A DNA stretch of 64,000 bases from Motilimonas sp. E26 (GCF_021278025.1 NZ_JAIBHJ010000006.1:1-64000); one strand, 5' to 3'; positions 1 through 10,117 are shown, numbered from the stretch's first letter. Made by a program: numbers and translations. The notes: generated from the letters alone by a model not told the origin.

Positions 1-63
1 CAGGGTGTGTAAGTGTTGTAAGGCATTGAGCTAACCTGTACTAATGACCCGTGAGGCTTAACC
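1..63 (+). rRNA. rrl: 23S rRNA, 3' end only
   Basis: The first bases match the conserved 3' terminus of bacterial 23S rRNA: GGTGTGTAAG, then TTGAGCTAACC, then GTGAGGCTTAACC. The rest of the gene lies before the window. It is followed by a roughly 120 bp spacer and 5S rRNA in the same direction, the usual end of an rRNA operon. The exact 3' end is uncertain by a few bases. Confidence 0.93.
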
Positions 64-183
64 ATACAACACCTAAGCGGTGTTGTTGCCAGATTAGGTG
101 CGAAAGTGCCAACAAGAATACTTGTGAACAAAGTAAAAGAGATTTGCTAGAGAACGAAAATAAGCTTTCCAGATTACAATTTA

Positions 184-302
184 TGCTTGGCGGCAATAGC
201 GCTGTGGAACCACCTGAATCCATGCCGAACTCAGAAGTGAAACGCAGCAGCGCCGATGGTAGTGTGGGGTTTCCCCATGTGAGAGTAGGACACCGCCAAG
301 CG
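184..302 (+). rRNA. rrf: 5S rRNA
   Basis: The sequence begins TGCTTGGCGG and ends CCGCCAAGCG, which pair to form helix I. The internal gammaproteobacterial signatures CCATGCCGAACTCAGAAGTG and CCATGTGAGAGTAGG are present. Length of about 119 nt is typical. It is the last gene of the rRNA operon and is followed by a strong terminator. Confidence 0.95.
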
Positions 303-328
303 CCAAATAAGCTCATAGTGAGCAGTAG

Positions 329-360
329 AAAGCCCGATTCGAAAGAGTCGGGCTTTTTTA
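329..360 (+). terminator. rRNA operon terminator
   Basis: A GC-rich hairpin AAAGCCCGA-ttcgaaag-agTCGGGCTTT is followed by a run of T. It lies about 27 bp after 5S rRNA, as expected for a rho-independent terminator of an rRNA operon. Confidence 0.9.
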
Positions 361-847
361 CGTCTGCAAAAAATATTTTCCCTTCAATTCATTATGTATT
401 TATTAACTACCGTCCTATCTTTGTACGACCGTCTAGAAAGTGTGTGGTTGGTTCGAGCAATTTATGCCACCTCCTTTATACTCAAGATGTTATTCAGGGA
501 AATTGAGATAATTCTTAAGTCATAAAGATCCGCTAAAATTTAGGGATATTGAGCTTTCTGGATTGTTTTTACTGCGAATTATTAGGTACTCATACAATAG
601 CTTGTTGCCGGTAATACTTGGGAGATGTAGCTTGCAACACTAACAGCTGCTCGACTGGGTTGGCTTAAGCCCTGAGGGCATAAACGTCTTTATTATGTTG
701 AGCTGTAGTTGCATAGAGTGAATAACTGGAACAGAGCTCGTCCTGATAAAAAGGCGTTTAACTTGGGCTAAATTTAGCCACTAAAAACAATAGCCCTTAA
801 TTAATGCTTCACACTGACTTTGTTATTTGGATAAGGACGTTAAACTT
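361..847. other. intergenic region, no gene seen
   Basis: Nearly 490 bp between the rRNA terminator and glgX. I see no tRNA fold, repeat or ORF with a ribosome binding site; an open frame over 51-506 runs through 5S rRNA and is a shadow. It may hold the glgX promoter, but no hexamer pair stands out. Confidence 0.5.
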
Positions 848-2905
848 ATGATATTTAGTACTGCAGCTGGTTGGTCTGAAAAACTGGGTGTTACATTAAC
901 AGCTGAAGGTGCCAATTTTTGTGTTTATGCCCGATTAGCTTATGAAGTGGAATTGCTTCTTTTCGATCATGAAGATGATGCCGAAGCATCCCACATTTTT
1001 CGTCTTTCCAGTGAAGATAACCGTACGGCTTACTATTGGCATATCTTTATCTCTGGAATTAAGCCTGGGCAACTATATGCCTATCGAGTCCATGGTCCAT
1101 ACCGACCATTTGAAGGTACCTCATTCGATAAACAAAAGGTCTTGATCGATCCTTATGGCATCTTAGTCTCGAAAGGAAAAAACTATGATCGCCATCGTGC
1201 GGCTAAACCAGGCTGCAATGAAGCACACTGCCTTAAAAGTATTGTTGCAGATGTCAAAGATTATGATTGGGAAGATGATAAGCACCCTAGGCACACCTTT
1301 AGCAAAACGGTTATATATGAAATGCATGTGGCTGGTTTTACACGTCACACAAGCTCCGGTGTTGAACCGAATAAAAGAGGAACGTATGCTGGTTTAATCG
1401 AGAAAATACCTTATTTAAAAGAGTTAGGCGTCACTGCTGTCGAACTGCTTCCGGTTTATCAATTCGATGAAGACGAACATCACGCGGGTTTATGTAACTA
1501 CTGGGGTTATAGTCCCATATCATTTTTTGCCCCGCATCGTGGCTATAGCTCCGATAAGTCCATGCTAGGGCCGCTCAATGAATTCCGAGATATGGTTAAA
1601 GCGCTACATAAAGCTGATATTGAAGTGATTTTAGACGTGGTATATAACCATACAGCCGAGGGGGGCGTTGGTGGGCCAACCCTTTGTTTTAGAGGGTTTG
1701 ATAACGATAACTACTATATCCTATCCAATAATAAACAAGATTACATGAACTTCAGTGGGTGTGGTAACACCTTTAACGGTACGCACTCTGTTTGCCGCCG
1801 CTTGATCATAGATAGCTTGCACTTTTGGGTAGAGGAAATGCATGTTGATGGGTTTCGTTTCGATTTGGCTTCTATCTTATCTCGAGATGAACAAGGAATG
1901 CCAATGGTCAGCCCCCCTACTTTGTACAGTATTGATACCGATCCTGCATTATCGTCAACTAAGCTTATTGCTGAAGCATGGGATGCTGGAGGCTTATACC
2001 AAGTTGGCAACTTGGCAGGTCAACGTTGGCGGGAATGGAACGGTCAGTTTCGCGATGATGTAAGAAAGTTCATCCGTGGTGATGAAGGTATGGTCAGTAA
2101 ATTTGCTGATCGCTTGATCGGTAGCCCTGATATTTATGGTCATCATTTATTAGAGCCAGAAAAAACCATCAACTTTGTGACCTGTCATGACGGTTTTACC
2201 CTGTTGGATTTAGTGAGCTATAACGAGAAAAAAAATTGGGCTAATGGTGAAGAAAATCGTGATGGAAGTAATGACAATTATTCATGGAATCATGGTATTG
2301 AGGGGGAAACGGATGATATTGAGGTTAATCAGTTACGTATACGTCAGGTAAAGAACATGCTCGCAACTACATTACTTTCATTAGGAACGCCGATGATCCA
2401 AATGGGCGATGAAGTTGGCAGAACTCAACATGGTAACAACAACGGTTATTGTCAAAATAATGAAGACTTTTGGTTTGACTGGAGCTTAGTTAAGCAAAAT
2501 AACAAACTGTTTAATTTTACTAAAGCATTAATACACCAACGTGTAGAGCAAGGGCGCCTTGATTTTGCTGAGACAAAAAGGCTACCACTCAATGAAGTGC
2601 TGCAAAAATCGGGTATACGCTGGCATGGTGTGCGCGTTGGCAAGCCAGATTGGAGCTCAAGCTCAAGAACCATAGCTATTGAAACCACACCATACGGCCA
2701 AGATTACGGAATGTATGCTATTTTTAATGCATTCTGGGAGCCGTTAGAGTTCGAACTGCCTATTCCAAAGCGTGGTTTTTGGACTCGGTTTATCGACACT
2801 TCGCTACCATACCCTGAAGACATTTTAACTATTAACTCCTCTAAAGTGATCGTAAAGAACAAGTATGTCGCTCAACCTCGTAGTGTCGTTATTTTGATTT
2901 GTTAG
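848..2905 (+). CDS. glgX: glycogen debranching enzyme GlgX
   Basis: Isoamylase-type debranching enzyme (GH13) that hydrolyses alpha-1,6 branches of phosphorylase-limited glycogen in the cytosol. An N-terminal CBM48-like segment covers about residues 10-105, followed by the catalytic barrel. GH13 motifs are visible: DVVYNHTAEGG, DGFRFDLAS (nucleophile Asp), AEAWDAGG (acid Glu) and VTCHDGFTL (third Asp). About 685 aa fits the family. The frame is open to a TTG at 827, but AAGGA at 832-836 lies about 11 bp before ATG 848 and nothing resembling an SD precedes 827, so 848 is preferred. No other glycogen gene is adjacent, so it stands apart from a glg operon here. Confidence 0.93.
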   Translation: MIFSTAAGWSEKLGVTLTAEGANFCVYARLAYEVELLLFDHEDDAEASHIFRLSSEDNRTAYYWHIFISGIKPGQLYAYRVHGPYRPFEGTSFDKQKVLIDPYGILVSKGKNYDRHRAAKPGCNEAHCLKSIVADVKDYDWEDDKHPRHTFSKTVIYEMHVAGFTRHTSSGVEPNKRGTYAGLIEKIPYLKELGVTAVELLPVYQFDEDEHHAGLCNYWGYSPISFFAPHRGYSSDKSMLGPLNEFRDMVKALHKADIEVILDVVYNHTAEGGVGGPTLCFRGFDNDNYYILSNNKQDYMNFSGCGNTFNGTHSVCRRLIIDSLHFWVEEMHVDGFRFDLASILSRDEQGMPMVSPPTLYSIDTDPALSSTKLIAEAWDAGGLYQVGNLAGQRWREWNGQFRDDVRKFIRGDEGMVSKFADRLIGSPDIYGHHLLEPEKTINFVTCHDGFTLLDLVSYNEKKNWANGEENRDGSNDNYSWNHGIEGETDDIEVNQLRIRQVKNMLATTLLSLGTPMIQMGDEVGRTQHGNNNGYCQNNEDFWFDWSLVKQNNKLFNFTKALIHQRVEQGRLDFAETKRLPLNEVLQKSGIRWHGVRVGKPDWSSSSRTIAIETTPYGQDYGMYAIFNAFWEPLEFELPIPKRGFWTRFIDTSLPYPEDILTINSSKVIVKNKYVAQPRSVVILIC

Positions 2906-2954
2906 GTTTGTTGATAAGTTTATTCGCTTTCATATTTGAAGAGGGAAAACTTGA

Positions 2955-5903
2955 ATGAAGTTGAAAAGTCGTTTGATTCATTCCTACATGCTCGTTGCAT
3001 TACTGGCAAGTGCAACAGGGGGGCTGAGTTATTTTTATTTATTACAAGTTAAAATTAACACACAAGCGCTTTTTAATATTGAGCTAGTAGATATTGAACA
3101 TATTCACTCGATCCGTTTCTTGTTACAGAAAGCGAAATCTAATATTCGAGAAGCCCAAGTCCAACGTAATCGAGATAACCTTCAAGCTGAGAAGTATGCA
3201 ATAGGAGAAGTGAGATATGCTTTGTCACAATTACATTTTGTTCATCAAGCTTGGTTACAAAATGTAAAGCAAGGCATGATAGAAGGTGGGGTCACTGATG
3301 AAGAAATGTCTACTAAGTTGGCTACTTTAGTGCAATTAGGTGAGCCTATTTGGCAATTCATTAATAATTCCTTTTCGTTATTATCTTTGTTAGAAAGTGC
3401 CGACCCATATCAAATGGATGCTGTTCAAGAATTTAACGGTGTCTATGCGGGCTGGTTAGAGCAATCTAAAACCCTTCAGCAGCTCCTTGACACTAAAAAA
3501 GGAATTGCCGAGCAAAAGGTGAATGCCAGTTTAGATAATTTCTACTCCAGTCTTGATAAAGCACAAGGTATATATTTAGGTGTCCTTTGTAGCTTTCTTG
3601 TTGTTTCATTGGCTGTTGCCTATTTTGTTACCCGCAGTATTACTTATCCTCTATCACGCGTGAGCAAATATGCTGAAAAACTAGCAAATAGTGACTTTGG
3701 CAGGGGACCCAATTTCAGCAGTAAGGATGAATTTAGCCGGTTAGGCCATACCCTAGAATTGCTAGCTGATGAAGTAAAGCAGCAAAAGTCTTTAATGGTT
3801 ACTGAAATTGAGCAGCGGAAAATATCGGAGGCAGATGTTCGACATTTATGCGAGTTCAATCAAACGCTATTAAACAGTGTGGCAGATGGTATTTTTGGTA
3901 TCGGGCCAGATGGGTATGTTCGCTTTATTAATCCTTCAGCTCAATTGTTACTGGAAGATAAATCAAACCAATTGCTTGGTAACCCTTACAATGAACATTT
4001 ATCTTTTATTGATATGGACGGGCATGCATCTCACCTCAAAGCGAATAGTCTCATTGATGATGTTTTGTATAATAAGTCTACATCATCTAAGCGCTCTATT
4101 GCCAAGCTTGATACCCTCTCAGGTCGTGTTATTTATGTTGAATATCAAGCTACTGCACTACAACAAGATAATCATTCGGCGGGTGTAGTCGTTGTTTTAC
4201 GTGATTACAGCCTAAAATTTGATTATGAGCAAGAGCTTCGTCTTACCGCACAAGTTTTCGATACTTTGTCAGAAGCTATTATAGTGACTGATAGCAAAAA
4301 TCGATGTATCAAAGTAAATCCTGCTTTTACCATCATTACTGGTTTCACAGAGGGTGATGTAATACTACAGGAGCCTAATTTTATTTTTACAGATCATCAT
4401 ACCCACCTGTTTTATAAAACCTTATGGCATAACCTTTACGCGGAAGGTGAGTGGCAAGGAGAAATTTGGTCGAAACGTGAAAATGGTGAAATGTTTCCAG
4501 CTTGGGTAAAGATCAGCGTGATTAAGCATAATGCTGCTATCACCCACCATGTGATCACCTTCTTTGACATTTCTGAACAAAAAGAAGCTCAAAAACAAGT
4601 TAAGTTCTTATCTATGAGAGATTTGTTAACTGGGATCCCAAATCGTTCGCTGTTTCAAAGTCGACTTAAAAATAGGATATTAAGTGCTGAAAAGTCCCAG
4701 CAGCACGTCGCTCTAATAGTTCTAGATCTAAATAACTTTAAAGAAATCAACAATCAATATGGGCTGGTTGCTGGTGATAGTTTATTAAAAGACATTGCGG
4801 CGGCACTTGGGCAGGTTTTATCACCGCAAGATACTTTAGCTCGACTGGGTGGAGATGAGTTTGCTTTAGTTGTCCCCAATATTGATCAAATGAATGCTCT
4901 TGAAGACAAAGTCGCCCAAATTTTAGATGTTTTTAAGCAACGCTTAACGTGGGCTGAAGAAGCAGTCAATCTGAGTGCTTCATTAGGAATAGCTGTTTAC
5001 CCACGTGATGGTGATTCTTTAGAGAGCCTTAACAGCGCAGCACATTTTGCATTGCAGCAGGCCAAGATGTTAGGTGAGCCTGTTAGTTATTTTCATCAAG
5101 ATATGAACTTGGCTATTGAACATAAAAAACAGCTTACTAAAGCGCTAAATCTAGCAGTGGCGCAAAACCAGCTTAAGTTGTTCTATCAAGCTAAAGTTTT
5201 ACCTAGCACAGGCAGCATTGTAGGTTTTGAAGCTTTGATTCGTTGGCAACATGAGGAGTTAGGCTTTATTTCACCCGCTGAATTTATCCCTTTAGCTGAA
5301 GAGACTGGATTAATAGAGCCTCTTGGAGAGTGGATTATTTTAGAGGCGGCGAGGCAAGTGGGAGAGTGGGTTAAGTTGGGACACACCGAGTTAAAAGTAG
5401 CAGTCAATTTATCGCCAAAGCAGTTTATTTCTGCTCGCTTAGCCCAAGTGATAGCCGAAAGTATTGAGAACTCTGGGATCAAGCCTTCAAATTTAGAGCT
5501 GGAGATTACAGAAAGTATGCTAATGGAAAATGTCGAATCAGCTATTCAGGTGATGGAGCAATTTAGTCGCCAAGGCATTAGTATTTCATTAGATGACTTT
5601 GGTACGGGGTACTCATCATTGAGTTATTTGAAACGATTCCCTATTCACACCTTAAAGATCGATCGTAGTTTTGTTGCTCAGCTATCTTCTGACAACGATG
5701 ATGCCAAAATTGTCGCTACAATTATTACAATGGCTCATACTCTAGGCTTGGAAGTAGTTGCTGAAGGTGTTGAAACAAAAGAGCAAATGCGTTTCTTACA
5801 GGGGCATCAGTGTGACCAACTACAAGGTTACTATTTTTCTCGACCAGTGAGCGCATTAGAAGCAACAGAGTTACTTAATCGCAACTTTTTAACTTTAATA
5901 TAA
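2955..5903 (+). CDS. membrane sensor with HAMP, two PAS, GGDEF and EAL domains
   Basis: Likely cyclic-di-GMP turnover enzyme in the inner membrane. Order: TM1 (about 10-31), periplasmic helical sensor region (about 32-204), TM2 (about 206-226), HAMP (to about 282), PAS (about 300-410), PAS (about 425-545), GGDEF, EAL. The cyclase signature GGDEF is intact at 632-636; the phosphodiesterase signature EAL is at 759-761 with VNLSPKQF, LEITES, DDFGTGYSSL, KIDRSF and AEGVET all present, so both activities look possible. The inhibitory RxxD site is absent: SPQD sits at that position. ATG follows GAGGGAA. The stop codon lies inside the argA operator. The ligand is unknown. Confidence 0.93.
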   Translation: MKLKSRLIHSYMLVALLASATGGLSYFYLLQVKINTQALFNIELVDIEHIHSIRFLLQKAKSNIREAQVQRNRDNLQAEKYAIGEVRYALSQLHFVHQAWLQNVKQGMIEGGVTDEEMSTKLATLVQLGEPIWQFINNSFSLLSLLESADPYQMDAVQEFNGVYAGWLEQSKTLQQLLDTKKGIAEQKVNASLDNFYSSLDKAQGIYLGVLCSFLVVSLAVAYFVTRSITYPLSRVSKYAEKLANSDFGRGPNFSSKDEFSRLGHTLELLADEVKQQKSLMVTEIEQRKISEADVRHLCEFNQTLLNSVADGIFGIGPDGYVRFINPSAQLLLEDKSNQLLGNPYNEHLSFIDMDGHASHLKANSLIDDVLYNKSTSSKRSIAKLDTLSGRVIYVEYQATALQQDNHSAGVVVVLRDYSLKFDYEQELRLTAQVFDTLSEAIIVTDSKNRCIKVNPAFTIITGFTEGDVILQEPNFIFTDHHTHLFYKTLWHNLYAEGEWQGEIWSKRENGEMFPAWVKISVIKHNAAITHHVITFFDISEQKEAQKQVKFLSMRDLLTGIPNRSLFQSRLKNRILSAEKSQQHVALIVLDLNNFKEINNQYGLVAGDSLLKDIAAALGQVLSPQDTLARLGGDEFALVVPNIDQMNALEDKVAQILDVFKQRLTWAEEAVNLSASLGIAVYPRDGDSLESLNSAAHFALQQAKMLGEPVSYFHQDMNLAIEHKKQLTKALNLAVAQNQLKLFYQAKVLPSTGSIVGFEALIRWQHEELGFISPAEFIPLAEETGLIEPLGEWIILEAARQVGEWVKLGHTELKVAVNLSPKQFISARLAQVIAESIENSGIKPSNLELEITESMLMENVESAIQVMEQFSRQGISISLDDFGTGYSSLSYLKRFPIHTLKIDRSFVAQLSSDNDDAKIVATIITMAHTLGLEVVAEGVETKEQMRFLQGHQCDQLQGYYFSRPVSALEATELLNRNFLTLI

Positions 5904-5931
5904 ATTCTAAAAAAGTGAATAAAAATTCCAT
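5893..5931 (+). promoter_or_regulatory. tandem ArgR operator (two ARG boxes)
   Basis: Two 18 bp ARG boxes separated by exactly 3 bp, the canonical spacing for one ArgR hexamer. Box 2 (5914-5931) has TGAAT-AAAA-ATTCC; box 1 (5893-5910) has TTAAT-ATAA-ATTCT. The consensus half-sites are TGAAT and ATTCA with a 4 bp A/T centre. Box 1 overlaps the stop codon of the upstream gene. The pair lies about 70-108 bp before argA, so arginine repression of argA is inferred; a possible -10 (TTACAAT, 5961-5967) is downstream. Confidence 0.8.
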
Positions 5932-6000
5932 TTTGTAACTGAACTCTAGCTAAGCTTCGGTTACAATGTAGTTAGCCGCAATTCATTGGAGTAATTATTT

Positions 6001-7329
6001 TTGGCACAAGATACGGATGTAATCGTTAGCAGTTTTCGTCAATCAGCCCCATATATAAATGCCCATCGGAATAAGACCTTTGTGTTGATGGTGGGAGGGG
6101 AGGCCCTTGAGCATGAGAATTTCCCTGAAATTGTTAGCGATATAGCTTTGCTTAATAGTTTAGGTGTGAAGCTAGTGCTAGTGTTTGGTTTTCGTCCGCA
6201 AATTGATGCGGCACTGGAAACGCAGCAAGTGCAGAGTCGTTTTGTTGATAACTTACGCATCACTGATGATGTTGCATTAACAGCCGTGAAACAGGTTGTT
6301 GGTAAATTACTTATTGATATTCAGGCCACTTTTTCAATGGGTGTGGTGAATTCACCAATGCAGGGCGCGCGCATTAACGTGATGTCTGGTAACTTTGTTG
6401 TCGCTCAGCCAATTGGAGTGAAAGAAGGAATCGATTTTTGCCACACTGGTAATATTCGCCGCGTTGACACTGAAAGTATCCGTTGGCAATTGGGGCAAGG
6501 TGCCATAGTGGTAGTCCCCCCGATAGGCTATTCGGTGACTGGTGAAGCATTTAACTTGTCAGCGGAAGAGGTGGCAACACAAGTAGCCATAGGCCTGCAG
6601 GCAGATAAAATCATCGGCTTCTGCTCCAATCAAGGCGTATTGGATGATAAAGACAGAGTTATTAATGAAATGTTGCCTTCTGAAGCAGAAGCACGTTTGC
6701 AATTATTACAGGCCAACGAAACAGACACGGGAACAGTACGTTATTTAAGGGCTGCGGTAGCTTCTTGTTATGCAGGCGTTAAGCGTAGCCATCTTGTCAG
6801 TTATCAAGAAAGTGGTGCCCTATTAAAAGAGTTATTCACTCGTGATGGTGTCGGAACCCAAATAGTCACTGAGAGTTATGAAAAAGTACGCAATGCTAAC
6901 ATTGATGATATTGGTGGCATTCTAGAATTGATTCAGCCTTTAGAAGAACGCGGTATTTTGGTTAAGCGTTCTCGCGAACTGCTTGAATCAGAAATTGAGC
7001 GTTTCACAATTGTTGAACGAGATGGCATGGTGATTGGTTGTGCTGCATTGTACCCCTTTGTGGAAGAGTCAATGGCAGAGTTAGCTTGTGTCGTCAGTCA
7101 CCCTAAATATCGCCGTAGTAGCCGTGGTGATAGCTTAGTTCGCCATATTGAAGCTCAAGCGATAAAGCTGGGGCTCACAAAATTGTTTGTACTCACTACA
7201 CAGAGTATCCACTGGTTTCGAGAGCGTGGCTTTATGCCTGCGGATGTAAACGACTTACCGAATAAAAAGAAATCTATGTACAATTTTCAGCGTAACTCTA
7301 AGATCTTGATTAAACAGATACGAACCTAA
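6001..7329 (+). CDS. argA: N-acetylglutamate synthase ArgA
   Basis: First enzyme of arginine synthesis: acetyl-CoA plus glutamate to N-acetylglutamate. An amino-acid-kinase-like domain (about 20-280, [12 protein letters not shown] near the start) binds the arginine feedback effector, and a GNAT domain (about 295-442, [20 protein letters not shown]) catalyses transfer. At 442 aa it has the classical two-domain ArgA length. The start is TTG at 6001, with GGAG near 5988; the translation from there matches the known ArgA N-terminus. It is monocistronic, with a tandem ArgR operator upstream. Confidence 0.96.
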   Translation: MAQDTDVIVSSFRQSAPYINAHRNKTFVLMVGGEALEHENFPEIVSDIALLNSLGVKLVLVFGFRPQIDAALETQQVQSRFVDNLRITDDVALTAVKQVVGKLLIDIQATFSMGVVNSPMQGARINVMSGNFVVAQPIGVKEGIDFCHTGNIRRVDTESIRWQLGQGAIVVVPPIGYSVTGEAFNLSAEEVATQVAIGLQADKIIGFCSNQGVLDDKDRVINEMLPSEAEARLQLLQANETDTGTVRYLRAAVASCYAGVKRSHLVSYQESGALLKELFTRDGVGTQIVTESYEKVRNANIDDIGGILELIQPLEERGILVKRSRELLESEIERFTIVERDGMVIGCAALYPFVEESMAELACVVSHPKYRRSSRGDSLVRHIEAQAIKLGLTKLFVLTTQSIHWFRERGFMPADVNDLPNKKKSMYNFQRNSKILIKQIRT

Positions 7330-7367
7330 ATAGAGAAGCTGGAAGTTTGCCTTATCAAATTGGGCCC

Positions 7368-7595
7368 TTAGATTAATAAGGGCTCGACATTCACCACACA
7401 TGACGCGTTTGATTGGGGTAAGTTTTGGTTTAGCATATTCTGCAATAAGGCCTCATTGCCAATGCAGACTTGCTCATCAAACACACATAAGTCAGTTGCT
7501 GAGTCCCGACAAATGTAATAGGGGGTTTCTAATGTCACTTGTTCTTTACAGCCATCTTGATCGAAATAAGTTACTTTATAGCGTTTATTGCTCAT
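7368..7595 (-). CDS. small conserved-looking protein of unknown function
   Basis: A 75-residue acidic protein beginning MSNKRYKVTYFDQDGC with four cysteines (C15, C28 and two further along) spread without a clear zinc-ribbon pattern. The frame is open further upstream, but ATG 7595 is preceded by GAGGA with good spacing. It lies convergent to argA and divergent from the next gene. A hairpin at 7363-7384 (GGCCCTTA...TAAGGGCT) overlaps its stop and could terminate both convergent genes. I do not recognise a family. Confidence 0.65.
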   Translation of the reverse strand: MSNKRYKVTYFDQDGCKEQVTLETPYYICRDSATDLCVFDEQVCIGNEALLQNMLNQNLPQSNASCVVNVEPLLI

Positions 7596-7644
7596 AGATA
7601 TTCCTCGATGCCCAAGGCGTGGTATTCCAGTATAGGAAAGTTTT

Positions 7645-8538
7645 GTGAAAATAATGTTAAAAAATATAGATGGACATTTAAAAAAAATCATACTCCTTAT
7701 CATCATACTGCTAACTTCTTACACTTTTTTTGCTTTAACTAATTTTTATAATGCCTCAAGTGGTGGTGTGTACTCACTAACTTATTCGCGCTTTTACTCT
7801 AGTGTTAGCTGTCCTCAGTGGCAAACGTTACCATTAAGCAATATTAGCTTTGCTAGAGAGGCGCTTCCTAGCCGATTTAAATTGATTGTTTGGAATATAT
7901 ACAAATACCAAGCGCCACAATGGCAGGCAACACTTGATAAATTGAGTAAGAATGCGGATTTATTATTGTTGCAAGAGGCGAAAGGGAATAAAGAAATCAA
8001 TCAATACTGGTTAACCCGAGGGTGGTATGGCGAACTGGCTAATGCGTTCCAAATCGGGGATAGCACATTTGGAGTGCAAACTCTTGCTAAAGTGATGGCT
8101 CAGAAGGTATGTGTAAACTTAACTGCTGAGCCTTATATTCGGTTCCCTAAATCGACACTCGCTGTAACATACCCTTGGCAAGGCTCCGATTTGCCTTTGC
8201 TAGTAATAAATATCCATGGTATCAACTTCACCTTAGGCACTGAGACATTAAAAGCACAATTATCACCGCTATTACGAGCTGTTGATGCTCATAAAGGCCC
8301 CGTGATTGTTGCTGGCGATCTCAATACCTGGAGTCAAGATCGCATCGACCTTGTAGAGCGTTCATTTATAGCGCTTGGACTTAGATCTGTGAATCTTGAA
8401 CCCGATCATCGTTTACGAGTCATGGGGATGCCTTTGGATCATGTTTATTTTCGAGGGCTCAACGTCGAGCGCGCGTTTAGCTCACTCGACCCTGGATCTG
8501 ATCACCAACCATTAATAATGATGTTTTCACCACTCTGA
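7645..8538 (+). CDS. endonuclease/exonuclease/phosphatase (EEP) family protein, membrane-anchored or exported
   Basis: A 297 aa protein with an N-terminal hydrophobic segment (about 14-32), then an EEP fold. Family landmarks: VWNIYK (metal-site Asn), LLLQEA (Glu), GDLNTW (Asp/Asn), LDHVYFRG and GSDHQPLI (catalytic His). Substrate may be DNA, RNA or a phospholipid or phosphoinositide; the sequence does not decide. The start is GTG 7645 after AGGAAAG at 7634-7640. The N-terminal helix places the catalytic part outside the cytoplasm, which favours an extracytoplasmic phosphodiesterase. Confidence 0.85.
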   Translation: MKIMLKNIDGHLKKIILLIIILLTSYTFFALTNFYNASSGGVYSLTYSRFYSSVSCPQWQTLPLSNISFAREALPSRFKLIVWNIYKYQAPQWQATLDKLSKNADLLLLQEAKGNKEINQYWLTRGWYGELANAFQIGDSTFGVQTLAKVMAQKVCVNLTAEPYIRFPKSTLAVTYPWQGSDLPLLVINIHGINFTLGTETLKAQLSPLLRAVDAHKGPVIVAGDLNTWSQDRIDLVERSFIALGLRSVNLEPDHRLRVMGMPLDHVYFRGLNVERAFSSLDPGSDHQPLIMMFSPL

Positions 8539-8554
8539 GAGGAAGTTAGCCCAT

Positions 8555-10117
8555 TTAGCGAGCATCAGCGACACGGATCTCCAAAGTTTGGCCAGGCTTT
8601 AGCCCTCTAGGGTTGTCGATGTTGTTCCAGCGTTGTAAGTCTTCAATACTAACCTTATGTGCTTGCGCTATTTCTCCCAGCGAATCACCGCTTTTTATTG
8701 TGTAAAGCATCGGTTTAGCTACCTGAGAAACGACAGAGTTTATTCTTATGGTGTTGGTTGAATAGATTTTTAGTTTCTGGCCAATTTTTAAGGTCGAGCT
8801 TTTCGCTAAGCCATTCCATTTAGTTAAGTCTTGTTGTTTTACATTGTATTTTTTTGCAAGGTCCCACAAGGTATCGCCTGATTTCACGATATGGATAGTC
8901 GCTGCTTGGTTGGGCTTAATAGCTTGGCCCTTAGCCGGAGCAGCGTTTTTTGCGGTTGCCATTTCAGCAGAAGCGGGGATCAGTAAAAACTTACCAGCTC
9001 GAATTTTGTTGTTTTTAATATTATTGGCAGAGCGAATAACAGAAGATTCTGTATTGAACTTTTGCGCGATACCACCAATGGTGTCGCCCTTTTTAATTTG
9101 ATAGCGTTGCCACTGAACTCGACTTGATTTAGGGACGCCAGACAGGGCTATTTCAAACTGCTCGGCATTTTCTATTGGAAGCAGCAGCTCATGAGGTCCG
9201 AGTGGTGATGTCGCCCAGCGATTAAAGCCTGGGTTGAGTTGGGCCAGCTCTTCGGCATTCATACCCGCCAAGCGCGCAGCGTAGGCTAAATCAATTTGTG
9301 AACCTGTATTGACCGTTCTTAGTCTTGGTTCATTTTTTAAAGGCGGCAACGGCATATGATACTGTTCGTTATTACGGATGAGTTCAGCTAGCGCCAGTAA
9401 TTTGGGAACATAAGCGCTGGTTTCTTTGGGTAAATCAAGGTTCCAATAATCAGTCGGCTTACCTGCTTTTCGATTTTTCTTGATTGCTCGTAAAACCCTG
9501 CCTTCACCAGCATTATACGATGCGATGGCATGTAACCAATCTCCATCCATCATCTCATTCAAGTAAGTCAGATAGTCAAGGGCTGCATTCGTTGAGGCCA
9601 CGACGTCTCTGCGTCCGTCATACCACCAGTCTTGCTGTAAACCAAATCGTTTTCCGGTTGCAGACAAAAATTGCCACATGCCAGAAGCGTGTCCATGAGA
9701 ATAGGCAAAAGGGTCAAAAGCGCTTTCTACCACAGGTAATAACGCCAGCTCTAGCGGCATATTACGTTTATTGATTTCATCAACAATCAGATACAGAAAA
9801 GGTTCAGCACGTTTGGAAATACGGCGCATATAATCAGGATGCTTCAGGTACCAATCGCGATAATGTTGCACCCGTTCATTATCAACCTCCTCAAACTGAA
9901 AGCCTTGTTCTATCACTTGCCATAAGTCTGATTCGGGCGGGGGGGTTAATTTTACAACACGCTTTGGCTTGGCTGCTGGCTTAGGTAAGACTTGGTAGGT
10001 GTCTTCTTGTTTTGCTGACGGCTTAGTGACGGCCAGCTCTGGCGCATCCTGTTGCTCCGTAGTTGTTTGACAACCAACGAGTAATAAGGTGAATGAAAGA
10101 GCCAGAGGTAGTTTCAT
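8555..10117 (-). CDS. mltD: membrane-bound lytic murein transglycosylase D
   Basis: Cleaves the glycan strands of peptidoglycan with formation of 1,6-anhydroMurNAc. Signal peptide with lipobox (LLLVGC, Cys16) predicts an outer-membrane lipoprotein. The SLT catalytic domain covers about 110-240: PVVESAFDPFAYS contains the catalytic Glu, followed by SGMWQF and IASYNAGEGRV. Three LysM repeats bind murein: YQIKKGDTIGGIA, IHIVKSGDTLWDLA and LYTIKSGDSLGEIA. The length of 520 aa is slightly above that of E. coli MltD, which has fewer LysM repeats. It sits next to gloB, as in enterobacteria. Confidence 0.96.
   Translation of the reverse strand: MKLPLALSFTLLLVGCQTTTEQQDAPELAVTKPSAKQEDTYQVLPKPAAKPKRVVKLTPPPESDLWQVIEQGFQFEEVDNERVQHYRDWYLKHPDYMRRISKRAEPFLYLIVDEINKRNMPLELALLPVVESAFDPFAYSHGHASGMWQFLSATGKRFGLQQDWWYDGRRDVVASTNAALDYLTYLNEMMDGDWLHAIASYNAGEGRVLRAIKKNRKAGKPTDYWNLDLPKETSAYVPKLLALAELIRNNEQYHMPLPPLKNEPRLRTVNTGSQIDLAYAARLAGMNAEELAQLNPGFNRWATSPLGPHELLLPIENAEQFEIALSGVPKSSRVQWQRYQIKKGDTIGGIAQKFNTESSVIRSANNIKNNKIRAGKFLLIPASAEMATAKNAAPAKGQAIKPNQAATIHIVKSGDTLWDLAKKYNVKQQDLTKWNGLAKSSTLKIGQKLKIYSTNTIRINSVVSQVAKPMLYTIKSGDSLGEIAQAHKVSIEDLQRWNNIDNPRGLKPGQTLEIRVADAR

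Noticed and set aside
51-506. Long open frame across the rRNA end
   Set aside because: It runs through 5S rRNA and its terminator.
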